From the NCBI GenBank assembly GCA_003856375.1, contig CP034120.1:4273501-4337500 (forward strand): DNA of 64,000 nt, read 5' to 3'. A program made the position numbers and the translations under genes. Of the stretch, positions 45,165 through 53,036 are shown piece after piece. How positions within the stretch are numbered: the first letter of the stretch is position 1; every line of letters begins with the position of its first letter. The stretch comes from Glaciecola amylolytica (GTDB lineage: Bacteria > Bacteroidota > Bacteroidia > Flavobacteriales_D > Crocinitomicaceae). A model generated the notes under the pieces. That model ran no database searches. It was given only the letters and a program-made list of their open reading frames with translations, and was not told where the DNA came from.

Positions 45165-45509
45165 AAGATTTAAAGATAACAGTTAGTTTATTAAACTATT
45201 TAAACAGCTTAATAGAATTTCTCATGATTCTCATTCTCCGCTCTCATTCTTAAAAAGAAAAGTCAGGTAGAATGAGACTGAGAACGAAGTACAAAAAGAA
45301 AGCCTCAACGAAAAAATCGTCAAGGCTTTTCTTTTAGTGATGATCCTAATGAGAGATATTTCGAACTGTTTAATAGAAGATTTGAGAAGAATCCAGTAGC
45401 AACTTTATTCTAAGTCTGGGAGTGTTCAACGGTTTTGCGTTCAGGTGAGTTTCGGAGTACCAAGCTGTCAAGTTACAATTGAATTTGAATCCCCCTTTGT
45501 TGGGCGTAA
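45165..45509. other. 345-bp non-coding stretch downstream of the SIR2-NACHT gene
   Basis: AT-rich. It contains an imperfect inverted repeat of CATTCT words (around 45225-45285), a terminator-like hairpin at 45295-45334, and about 90 bp of less AT-rich sequence just before the NACHT stop codon. No gene is supportable here. Confidence 0.4.
45295..45334 (-). terminator. Terminator-like hairpin downstream of the SIR2-NACHT gene
   Basis: Arms AAAGAAAGCCTCAACG and CGTCAAGGCTTTTCTTT pair with a small mismatch/bulge around an A-rich loop. On the minus strand the stem is followed by TTTCTTTTTG. It lies about 175 bp beyond the stop at 45510, so it could end that transcript. Confidence 0.5.
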
Positions 45510-48500
45510 TTATTTATTTATTAATCTCTTATTTATACTTTTTTCAATTTCTTCAATAGCTACGTATGCATTATTTCTTAATATTAAGTTTTCACTTTTC
45601 AACAAAGGTATCAACTTCTCTATCGCAAACTCTTCGTCTCCAATTTTTCCTATTATTGATGTAGCGTAATTCCTATAGTTAACTTTTTCTTTGGTCATTT
45701 CTTCAAATAACCAATTTATAGTTTGATCTGTAAAGTCCTTCTTCTTTATTTCTAGTAAAGATACTATAGACAAGATTTTATGCCTCAACTCATATTTACT
45801 ATCATTAACTTTATCTAAAATAATGGACTTAGTATGTTTCGTGCATAAACTTAAAAATCTAGGAACAGAGTAATACCAGTAAAAAATATCATTTCTTTCT
45901 ATTGATTCCTTTTTCATAAGTGTTTCCCAATTTACTAGTAAAAACCTGCATACGTCTTCATCTATATAGTTTGAGATATTGTCCGATTCATTTGAATAAT
46001 TTTCAATAATGAATCTATTACGCAATTCATCATTTTTGTTTATGAGTGGAATTATTTCTTTGCTAAAATCTGAAATATTTAAAAAGAGACTTTGATGCAG
46101 TGCTATTTCATATTCAGGCCTAAAATCAACTAAATGCTCTAGAATTACTTCTTTAGCAGATTCGTAATATCTTTCGAAAACAATATTTGCTAAATTTATT
46201 TTCAAAGAACCATTTTGAACTGTTTTCATTAACTCATAAGCTTTTTCAATAACCTTATCTGACTTTAAATCTTTAAGATAACTTGCAAAGTAAGAACCAA
46301 TCGAATTACTTTCAAGGTTACTAAATGATTTATCAATAATTTCTTGTGATGAAATAGTTTCCTTATTATAAGGCCAACTTTTACCACCAAGACAGTGAAT
46401 AGCTTCTTTTTTTAAATCATCATTAGAGTCATCAAGCAAACTAGATAATATACTAACGACTTCAGGAGAATCTTTTCCTTCTAAAAGTTTGACTGCAATT
46501 AGCTTATCTTTTTTAATATCAGAAGCTAACATTTCTTTAATTTGAAATAAATAAAAAATTGTATCAAAACAACTTAATATATATGCAACATTAGATATTA
46601 ACAGCTCCTTAGAATCTACATCTTGGATTTCTTTTGTTTTATTTATTAATATATGTAAAATTGTATTGTCCTTATATTCGATAAGAGCTTTAGCATACCC
46701 ACTTGGGTAGCTATTCCCTTTTTCGAACAAGCACTCTATGATTTTTGCTATACTTTCTTTGTGATTAGTTTTAGCAATACAGTAAGCTACTTCTCCACCA
46801 ATGTCATCATCATCAATAAAATCAATAAGATTAAGCAAGTATTGCTGATCAGAAATGATTTTACTTATCAACCAACCTAAACGGCTTTTCTTATTCAATA
46901 TTAAATTTGTGTCATTGAGACGTAAAAACAATTGCTCTATAAGAATTTCCTTTATAGATAAATCTTTTATCGAGGCAAATTCATAAATTGAATAAGCATA
47001 GAATATATCTTTTATTACAATCTCTTCAATTACTTTTTTAGCTTTTTCCACATCTAATAGAGATACAAACAACATCATTGTTTCGTCCCATCTAGAATCA
47101 ATAATTTTTTCGTCAATAATAGATTTATCAGCAGCATATAGTTTTGTAAGATGATACGCAGATAGAAATTCCAAAATAGTCTGATGTACAAATCCTATTT
47201 TACCTTCTCCATCAGGTAAAAGAACTTTCTTTGAAACCAAAATGTTAAATAGTTCATTTTTATTATATCCTGATGATTCAATTTGTTTAAGGATTTGATT
47301 AGGATCAATATTTATCTCCCCTAAATTGGTGAGTTTATAACCAATACTTGCAAATAACTCTAAAAAGTTAATATTATACCCATACTCTCTATTTATGCTG
47401 TCATCTATGGAAACAAAATATTTATTAATTAAAAGTTTAGCTGTTACTTGACTTAAGTCCTCTTTTGTTATATAGTCAATAAATAACTTAAAAAAGAAAG
47501 GACTAGATAAGTTATATAGGAGCTGAGTCGAAATTTCCTCAGTTTTTAAATTCTTTTCTTCTAAAGCATTAGTTAAGTAACTGCGGTTAAGTCTTTCTAT
47601 TTCAAAAACTGGAAAATCTAAAAATGACAAATAATTTAAACTTCTTGTCGATAAAAGTATCTTATTTAATGAATACTGTTCAATAAATTCTTTAAGATTT
47701 TGTTCAAAGAATTTTGTTTCATGATATTCTTTAGGTATTTCATTAACTGCATCAATTACAATAGTATACAATCCACCTTTCAAAGTTTCTTCTTTGTCAA
47801 CTGTGATCGGTAAAGAAGATTTAATTAAATCTATTATACTACCACTATATTCTTTACATTGTATAAATACAGGAATTGAATTTTTTGCAAAATCATCATC
47901 AACAATATCTCTTGATTCAATAGCAATTTGCGATGTAAAATATTCTAAAGATGTCGATTTTCCTGAACCTGGTTCTCCAACAATTATTAACCTATTATTA
48001 GATTTTAATGCTTCACCGATAGGGATATATTTTTTTATTTTTGGTTCATCTAATTTATTGTTTGGACTAATTAAGACTCCATCTAGGTTAAAGATTTTTA
48101 CATTTCTAGATTGGAAACCAAATACTTTCGTATCACAATACCTCAATAGAGCCAATTTGCTTGAGCTAGACAGTTCAATATTCAAATTATCTTTTTGATT
48201 TTTGACATATTCATTTAAATCATTTAAGAGTTCAATTAAATTATGGTGCTTGTGTCCTTCCTCTTTCTTGGTTGGATAAGAAACTAGCGTTATACCATAA
48301 TTCTTGTGCCAAAACTTTCTTTCTAGATCAGTAACATCAGACATAACTGCAAAATGTTGTCTATTCCCTCCTTTATAAGTTTCAGCGATAAAGTCTTTAA
48401 TCAAGAGAAATGTCGGGTCCGTCAAACCAAACCCAAGGTATAAAACAGGTCTTTGAATTAACAAATGCTTAAGTGTTTCAATAGTCGATTCCATATTATA

Positions 48501-49052
48501 TCTAATTCTTCTATAGTCCTCTTGGGTGAGAATTATTGAGTCTACATTATTCATGTCTCCATGCGGTTTAAATATAAATTTGGAAGAAGAATGTTTTTGA
48601 ATGGAGGCTTGCTCAATGGGCTGATCATTATTGACCTGTCTTAGCATTAAACCATTATTTAACTTCTGGTATGTGATTTCAATAAGAGAATCATAGTTTG
48701 TTGTAATATAGCAATCAGAGCCTAATGATATTATTAATTCATGTACTTTATGTGGTTTAAGATTTCTGTCAAAAAATTCTTCTCTAATGAATTCTGCAAA
48801 ATCACCATCTGTTGATAAAGATTTACAATAGCTTGCAGCAATAAGCAAATCTCCGTTATTAATTACGCTAAGAATCTCTTCTTTTTCTTTTTCGTCACAT
48901 AAACCTCTATTTTCAAGAAACTTGGAATAGTCTTTTAGAAGTTCGTACCATGATGGAGCTCCAGACCATGTAGATATACCTGAACCGATAAAAAGTACAC
49001 ACTCCTTTGAGTTTATTGATTCAATCAGAGATTTTGGGAATTGATATTTCAT
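45510..49052 (-). CDS. SIR2-NACHT-HEAT STAND ATPase, probable antiphage NLR-like protein
   Basis: 1180 residues, cytoplasmic. (i) SIR2-type domain (about 1-290): nucleotide loop VLFIGSGIS (19-27), TTNYDSL with N119 and D121, catalytic-type His164 in FKPHGD, and LGFGLTD. (ii) NACHT/STAND ATPase (about 310-560): Walker A GEPGSGKST with K365, Walker B TIVIDAVNE near 425-433, sensor ILLSTRS, and a winged-helix/helical end with FVHQTILEFLSAYH. (iii) HEAT-like alpha repeats (about 640-1180), e.g. KEAIHCLGG and IVSLLEIKKKD. Related architectures (Avs5-type SIR2-STAND proteins, bacterial NACHTs) sense phage proteins and deplete NAD+. That role is inferred here. It is conspicuously AT-rich against its neighbours, with no obvious TAnnTTTG promoter. 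Confidence 0.88.
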   Translation of the reverse strand: MKYQFPKSLIESINSKECVLFIGSGISTWSGAPSWYELLKDYSKFLENRGLCDEKEKEEILSVINNGDLLIAASYCKSLSTDGDFAEFIREEFFDRNLKPHKVHELIISLGSDCYITTNYDSLIEITYQKLNNGLMLRQVNNDQPIEQASIQKHSSSKFIFKPHGDMNNVDSIILTQEDYRRIRYNMESTIETLKHLLIQRPVLYLGFGLTDPTFLLIKDFIAETYKGGNRQHFAVMSDVTDLERKFWHKNYGITLVSYPTKKEEGHKHHNLIELLNDLNEYVKNQKDNLNIELSSSSKLALLRYCDTKVFGFQSRNVKIFNLDGVLISPNNKLDEPKIKKYIPIGEALKSNNRLIIVGEPGSGKSTSLEYFTSQIAIESRDIVDDDFAKNSIPVFIQCKEYSGSIIDLIKSSLPITVDKEETLKGGLYTIVIDAVNEIPKEYHETKFFEQNLKEFIEQYSLNKILLSTRSLNYLSFLDFPVFEIERLNRSYLTNALEEKNLKTEEISTQLLYNLSSPFFFKLFIDYITKEDLSQVTAKLLINKYFVSIDDSINREYGYNINFLELFASIGYKLTNLGEINIDPNQILKQIESSGYNKNELFNILVSKKVLLPDGEGKIGFVHQTILEFLSAYHLTKLYAADKSIIDEKIIDSRWDETMMLFVSLLDVEKAKKVIEEIVIKDIFYAYSIYEFASIKDLSIKEILIEQLFLRLNDTNLILNKKSRLGWLISKIISDQQYLLNLIDFIDDDDIGGEVAYCIAKTNHKESIAKIIECLFEKGNSYPSGYAKALIEYKDNTILHILINKTKEIQDVDSKELLISNVAYILSCFDTIFYLFQIKEMLASDIKKDKLIAVKLLEGKDSPEVVSILSSLLDDSNDDLKKEAIHCLGGKSWPYNKETISSQEIIDKSFSNLESNSIGSYFASYLKDLKSDKVIEKAYELMKTVQNGSLKINLANIVFERYYESAKEVILEHLVDFRPEYEIALHQSLFLNISDFSKEIIPLINKNDELRNRFIIENYSNESDNISNYIDEDVCRFLLVNWETLMKKESIERNDIFYWYYSVPRFLSLCTKHTKSIILDKVNDSKYELRHKILSIVSLLEIKKKDFTDQTINWLFEEMTKEKVNYRNYATSIIGKIGDEEFAIEKLIPLLKSENLILRNNAYVAIEEIEKSINKRLINK

Positions 49053-49430
49053 AGTATTTAGTATAGATTCTTGAATTTCTATCTCGATTAATTAAGCCCA
49101 ACTTACATATAAGCGCAAGTTTAATTACTTACGACTAAGTAAATTCGATTTTCAAACGGATTCTAAGAAATCTTTGTGAAAAGTTTTAGTTACGTTATTG
49201 CTCCAATACTACACAATAATTCTGAAAAACAATTCACTGTTTAAAAATTCCCAAAAAGAAATTTTACCTGAAACCCAATTGGATTCGAACGACTTTGATT
49301 AGATCAAAAAACACAATAAAATCAACGGTTTTCAACAGATTTTGCTTTGCCACCTTCCCTCTCAGGGAGGAAACAGAATTGAAGCTTCGAACACCTTAAT
49401 TTACTCCTCGGAACAAAAATTGATACCTGT

Positions 49431-49649
49431 TTAACGAATTTCTCCAGCGGACACTCGCCCAATTACACGATCCGAAGATCTCAAAGAGTACTCGAAGTTG
49501 TCACCCGTCCTTCCAAACGGTTCTAAGAAGCGATAAGTTGCTAGTGCGGCTGCCAATCCCGGAAAGTGCTTGTCATTTGGGATCCTGATCCCTTCTTTCC
49601 TGGGATAGGCCCGCACAGGCAACTTAGCTGAACGCCGTAATTGGGCCAA
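49431..49649 (-). pseudogene. Short open frame in a GC-richer relic-like segment
   Basis: A 72-codon frame with only a TTG start (MAQLRRSAKLPVRAYPRKEG...). It stays open upstream through the hairpins towards the tRNA terminator, reading LLFAKAEKVGKTALAQLRRS. The peptide is basic and Arg/Pro-rich and resembles no known domain. It could be a decayed gene end or the translated part of a dispersed repeat; I doubt it is a functional gene. Confidence 0.3.
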
Positions 49650-49689
49650 GGCAGTTTTGCCTACTTTTTCTGCCTTGGCAAAAAGTAGG
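49645..49689. repeat. Two mutually exclusive perfect hairpins
   Basis: Hairpin 1 pairs GCCAAGGCAG (49645-49654) with CTGCCTTGGC (49670-49679). Hairpin 2 pairs CCTACTTTTT (49660-49669) with AAAAAGTAGG (49680-49689). The loop of hairpin 1 contains the left arm of hairpin 2, and the loop of hairpin 2 is exactly the right arm of hairpin 1, so only one can form (or a pseudoknot). Confidence 0.6.
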
Positions 49690-49716
49690 AGAATATGGGA
49701 TGAAATCTTTTGGAAA

Positions 49717-49743
49717 TAAAAAAGGGAAGCGAAAGCTTCCCTT
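49717..49743 (-). terminator. Rho-independent terminator of tRNA-Arg
   Basis: Stem AAGGGAAGC/GCTTCCCTT with a four-base loop. On the minus strand it is followed by a T-run and begins one base after the tRNA discriminator base. Confidence 0.9.
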
Positions 49744-49744
49744 G

Positions 49745-49818
49745 TGACCCCGGAGGGATTCTAACCCCCGACCGCTGGAGCCGAAATCCAGTGCTCTATA
49801 CAGCTGAGCTACGGAGCC
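49745..49818 (-). tRNA. tRNA-Arg (anticodon TCG)
   Basis: A 74-nt cloverleaf on the minus strand. Acceptor GGCTCCG pairs with CGGGGTC (two wobbles), discriminator A. D arm AGCTCAGCTGTATAGAGC. Anticodon stem CTGGA/TCCAG around loop TTTCGGC, giving anticodon TCG for CGA/CGG codons. T arm GGGGG/CCCTC with loop TTAGAAT (TTCGAAT is the usual form). The 3' CCA is not encoded. It is followed directly by a terminator. Confidence 0.93.
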
Positions 49819-49853
49819 GGTACAACTAAAAATAGCTGTTCTTTTATTTTGGT

Positions 49854-49899
49854 CCGGTGCTTTATACTCCCGATTGATATCGGGATGAGCTACGGAGCC
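49854..49899 (-). pseudogene. Broken tRNA-Arg 5' half with palindromic insertion
   Basis: On the minus strand it reads GGCTCCGTAGCTCA, then 18 inserted bases, then GTATAAAGCACCGG. This equals the 5' half of the intact tRNA (GGCTCCGTAGCTCA-GCT-GTATAGAGCACTGG) with two changes and GCT of the D-loop replaced by TCCCGATATCAATCGGGA, a 7-bp-stem palindrome. The 14 bases 49886-49899 are identical to the tRNA 5' end. It ends 35 bp upstream of the intact gene. Confidence 0.75.
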
Positions 49900-49972
49900 T
49901 TTTAAACCGCTTATTTAACGGTTCAGATCCCAAAAATAGTTCCTTTTTTTACTTCTCTTGCGAATTTTCCAA

Positions 49973-49980
49973 TAATTTTG
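49973..49980 (+). promoter_or_regulatory. -7 promoter-like box before porZ
   Basis: TAATTTTG fits TAnnTTTG. It abuts an ATG at 49981, so if used the transcript would start after that ATG and translation would begin at ATG 50014. Confidence 0.4.
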
Positions 49981-50013
49981 ATGAGTTTGCGTTTATACAC
50001 CAAAACAATTTTC

Positions 50014-52332
50014 ATGCGAAACGCTCTTTTAATAGCTTCAATCGTTTTTTCTTCTTCCGCATTTTCCCAACTTGGAATGGGACAATGGCGCATGCATGTT
50101 TCAGCGGCACAAGCCGTTGATGTGGCTTATGGTAATGGTTTGGCAATGGCTGCCCTGAAAACCGGAGTAATAGAATACGATGAAGCGGCAGGAGAGAGCA
50201 AAATTTACAATGATCAAAACGGACTTTCCGATATCCTGGCTTCCTGTATCATTTACGAACCGGGAACGAAATCCTTTTTTATCGGGTATGACAATGGAAA
50301 CATTGATCAATTGTATGCCGATGGAACGATTGTAAATATTCCGGCGGTTAAATTGGCAACAGTTACGGGAAATAAGCGGATCAACAGCTTTACGATCAGA
50401 AACGGGAAGGTTTTTGCGGCAACAGGATTCGCGGTCATTGTTCTGGATCCGGTAAAACATGAAGTAAAGGATACGTATAATCCGTTTTCAATGCCTAAAA
50501 ACTATCAGTCCGTATTGTTTCTGAATGATTCGATTTATGCGTTGCATAATGACGGGATGGTAAAAGCACTTGAAAACAACTTCCTGTTGGGAAATCCGAA
50601 TAACTGGTATGTTGATGCACGCGTGGACGTTCCTGCATTGGATGTGTCGTATCACAGTGCCGCGATTTACAATAATGAGTTTTATGTTCTGGTAAAAAAG
50701 GAGGCTTATGGTGGAGATTCCATTATGAAAGTAACTCCAACAGGTTTGCAGACATTTATCGGAGCTGATTTTAGTATGGAAATTCAGAAATTCCAGGTCG
50801 TGAACAACAAATTCGGAGTCAGCTTTTCGGATACTTACATGCTTTTTAACGAAGATTTATCCATTTTCTTCGGGATTTCCAGTTATTCGAACCCTGCTCC
50901 TGAAATTCGTTCGGTTGTCTACGACGGAACGAGCTATTGGGTCGCAGATTATAAGAATGGTCTGGTGAAGTATGATGTTTTTGGAAATGCAAAGATTATT
51001 TCCACGGAAGGCCCTCCGAAAAATGATTTCTTCAGTATTACCGGTCAGGATGGGAAAATAGTCGTTACCGGTGGTACGATTGACCGAATCCAATTGAATT
51101 ACAGTCTTGCCGGAGCGTATACCATGAAAGACGAAACCTGGACCTTGTTTGACAAGGCAACTCAGGCGCCCAAATGGGATAATAATACCTGGGCAATCGG
51201 ATCTGCAGCAATTAATCCGAAGGATATAGAAGAAATTGCTCTGGGAGGATACTGCGCAAATGGTTTGAGTATTGCCCACGGAAATCAGATTACGGATGTG
51301 TACAATGCTTCTAACTCCATTCTTGAAAATACAACGGTCGGGAACAATCAGATGTGTATTACCTCATTGGAATATGACGAAGATGGAAATCTTTGGATCG
51401 GAAATGCCTATTCCATGAAACCGTTGAAAGTAAGAATGGCCGACGGAACCTGGTATGAAATGGCTACTCCGAATACTGCTTCTTCCGTTTTCATAACGAA
51501 GCTGGCAATTGACTATAACGGAAATAAATGGATGGGTGTTTATGGAAAAGGTTTGATGGGATACAACGACAACGGATCGATTTCCAATACGGCTGATGAC
51601 CAGACGAAACTCATGCAGCCCGGAGCAGGTTCCGGAAATATGCCTTCCAATAATGTAACGGCTTTGGCTGTTGATTTTGACAATGAAATCTGGATCGGTA
51701 CGGACAACGGATTAGCTGTTCTCTACAACAGTGCCGGTATTTTCAATGCTTCCGGAACGACAGATGTTTCGCGCATTCTGGTAACGTATGACGGAAACGT
51801 GGAAATCCTTTTGGGGAATTCATACATTTCCGATATTGAGGTTGACGGAGGAAACAGAAAATGGATCGGAACTGCAGAGTCAGGAGTGTTTTTGGTTTCT
51901 GCCGACGGACAGGAAGTGATTGCAAATTTCAACAAAGACAATTCACCGATGATTTCCAACAACGTATTGGACATGGAATTCAATCATTTGACCGGAGAGT
52001 TATTCATTATTACAGACAACGGAATGGTTTCTTACCGTGCAGATGCCACTTATGAAGACAAGGAATACGCTTCAACGGTTGTTTTCCCGAATCCTGTTAA
52101 ACCGGATTATTTCGGACCGGTTACCATTCAGGGAATCAAGTACGGAAGTGACGTGAAAATTACGGATGCAGCAGGAAATCTGGTCTACAAGACAACTTCC
52201 AATGGTGGAACAGCTACCTGGAACGGAAAAAGATTGACAGGCGAAGACGTGAGCTCCGGAGTTTACTTCATTTGGACCGCTCCTACAGAAGGAAAAGGGA
52301 AAAAAGTAGGTAAAGTGGTTGTCATTCGATGA
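50014..52332 (+). CDS. porZ: PorZ-like T9SS protein (two beta-propellers plus sorting domain)
   Basis: About 772 residues. I chose ATG 50014 because MRNALLIASIVFSSSAFSQ is a compact signal peptide; ATG 49981 would add 11 residues. After LGMGQWRMHVS come two-component-regulator-type propeller blades (GLAMAALKTGVIEYD, LWIGNAYSMK, IWIGTDNGLAVLYN, KWIGTAESGVFLVS). The C-terminal sorting domain starts at about 690 (VVFPNPVKPDYFGPVTIQG). Architecture and direct overlap with recO are those of PorZ, the component of the T9SS attachment complex (with PorU/V/Q) that handles A-LPS for anchoring cargo. The ATGA overlap couples it to recO. Confidence 0.82.
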   Translation: MRNALLIASIVFSSSAFSQLGMGQWRMHVSAAQAVDVAYGNGLAMAALKTGVIEYDEAAGESKIYNDQNGLSDILASCIIYEPGTKSFFIGYDNGNIDQLYADGTIVNIPAVKLATVTGNKRINSFTIRNGKVFAATGFAVIVLDPVKHEVKDTYNPFSMPKNYQSVLFLNDSIYALHNDGMVKALENNFLLGNPNNWYVDARVDVPALDVSYHSAAIYNNEFYVLVKKEAYGGDSIMKVTPTGLQTFIGADFSMEIQKFQVVNNKFGVSFSDTYMLFNEDLSIFFGISSYSNPAPEIRSVVYDGTSYWVADYKNGLVKYDVFGNAKIISTEGPPKNDFFSITGQDGKIVVTGGTIDRIQLNYSLAGAYTMKDETWTLFDKATQAPKWDNNTWAIGSAAINPKDIEEIALGGYCANGLSIAHGNQITDVYNASNSILENTTVGNNQMCITSLEYDEDGNLWIGNAYSMKPLKVRMADGTWYEMATPNTASSVFITKLAIDYNGNKWMGVYGKGLMGYNDNGSISNTADDQTKLMQPGAGSGNMPSNNVTALAVDFDNEIWIGTDNGLAVLYNSAGIFNASGTTDVSRILVTYDGNVEILLGNSYISDIEVDGGNRKWIGTAESGVFLVSADGQEVIANFNKDNSPMISNNVLDMEFNHLTGELFIITDNGMVSYRADATYEDKEYASTVVFPNPVKPDYFGPVTIQGIKYGSDVKITDAAGNLVYKTTSNGGTATWNGKRLTGEDVSSGVYFIWTAPTEGKGKKVGKVVVIR

Positions 52333-53036
52333 AAACGACAGACAAAGCCATTGTTTTATCGCGTTTGTCTTATTCGGAATCAAGCCTGATCGTCAATTTA
52401 TTTACCCTTGAAGCAGGTCTTCAGACCTTTCTTTTTCAGGGAGCCAAAAAGAAAAAAGGATTGATTTTGTTTCCTCTGGAATTGGTTGAAATCGCCTATT
52501 ACAAACGAAACGACAGCAGTTTAATGAAATTGACGGAGATGCAGGCTTTGGAGCCTTTGCATCATTTGCTGGACAATCCTTTGAAATCGAGTATCGCTTT
52601 TTTCATATCAGAGTTAATGATGAACTGCCTGCGCGACAATCATCAGGACAAACGTCTGTTTCAATTTTTAAGTGAAGAAATTCAGTGGTTGAATCTCAGT
52701 GAAGAATTGAGTAACTACCTGATTTGGTTTCTGGCTCAGATCTCTAAACTGGAAGGTTTTCAGCCGGAAATTCAGAATGTAAATCCGCGTTATTTTGAAT
52801 TGCAGGAAGGGAAATTCACAAACGAATTGCCTTTTTTGCCTTCTTATCTGGAAGAATCCTGGCTGCATTGGCTCACAGATAGTTTACGTTTGGAGAAAAC
52901 GGATTTTCTGGCAGTTTCTATCCCGAAAGAAGAACGCGTAAAATTGATCGATGCCTGGTTGGAATATTACCAGTTTCACGTCAGCGGAATGAGGAAAATG
53001 AAGTCTTTGGAAGTGATCCGGACAGTCTTCAATTAA
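52329..53036 (+). CDS. recO: DNA repair protein RecO
   Basis: A 235-residue recombination mediator that helps load RecA with RecF/RecR. The N-terminal OB fold begins KTTDKAIVLSRLSYSESSLIVNLFT and includes GAKKKKGLILFPLELVEI. The C-terminal helical domain has no four-Cys zinc finger, as in other short Bacteroidota RecO. The ATG overlaps the porZ stop (ATGA). Its stop overlaps that of the convergent ABC-F gene by four bases. Confidence 0.93.
   Translation: MKTTDKAIVLSRLSYSESSLIVNLFTLEAGLQTFLFQGAKKKKGLILFPLELVEIAYYKRNDSSLMKLTEMQALEPLHHLLDNPLKSSIAFFISELMMNCLRDNHQDKRLFQFLSEEIQWLNLSEELSNYLIWFLAQISKLEGFQPEIQNVNPRYFELQEGKFTNELPFLPSYLEESWLHWLTDSLRLEKTDFLAVSIPKEERVKLIDAWLEYYQFHVSGMRKMKSLEVIRTVFN

Larger units (their letters stand above)
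49053..49744. other. 692-bp intergenic region between the SIR2-NACHT gene and tRNA-Arg
   Basis: The first ~350 bp are AT-rich like the NACHT gene and should hold its promoter. From about 49370 the sequence becomes distinctly less AT-rich and contains an open frame (49431-49649), two overlapping hairpins (49645-49689) and the tRNA terminator. No integrase or transposase remnant is recognisable. Confidence 0.5.

Noticed and set aside
47794-48198. 134-codon plus-strand frame opposite the SIR2-NACHT gene
   Set aside because: Antisense shadow across the Walker A region of the real gene; no start context or domain.
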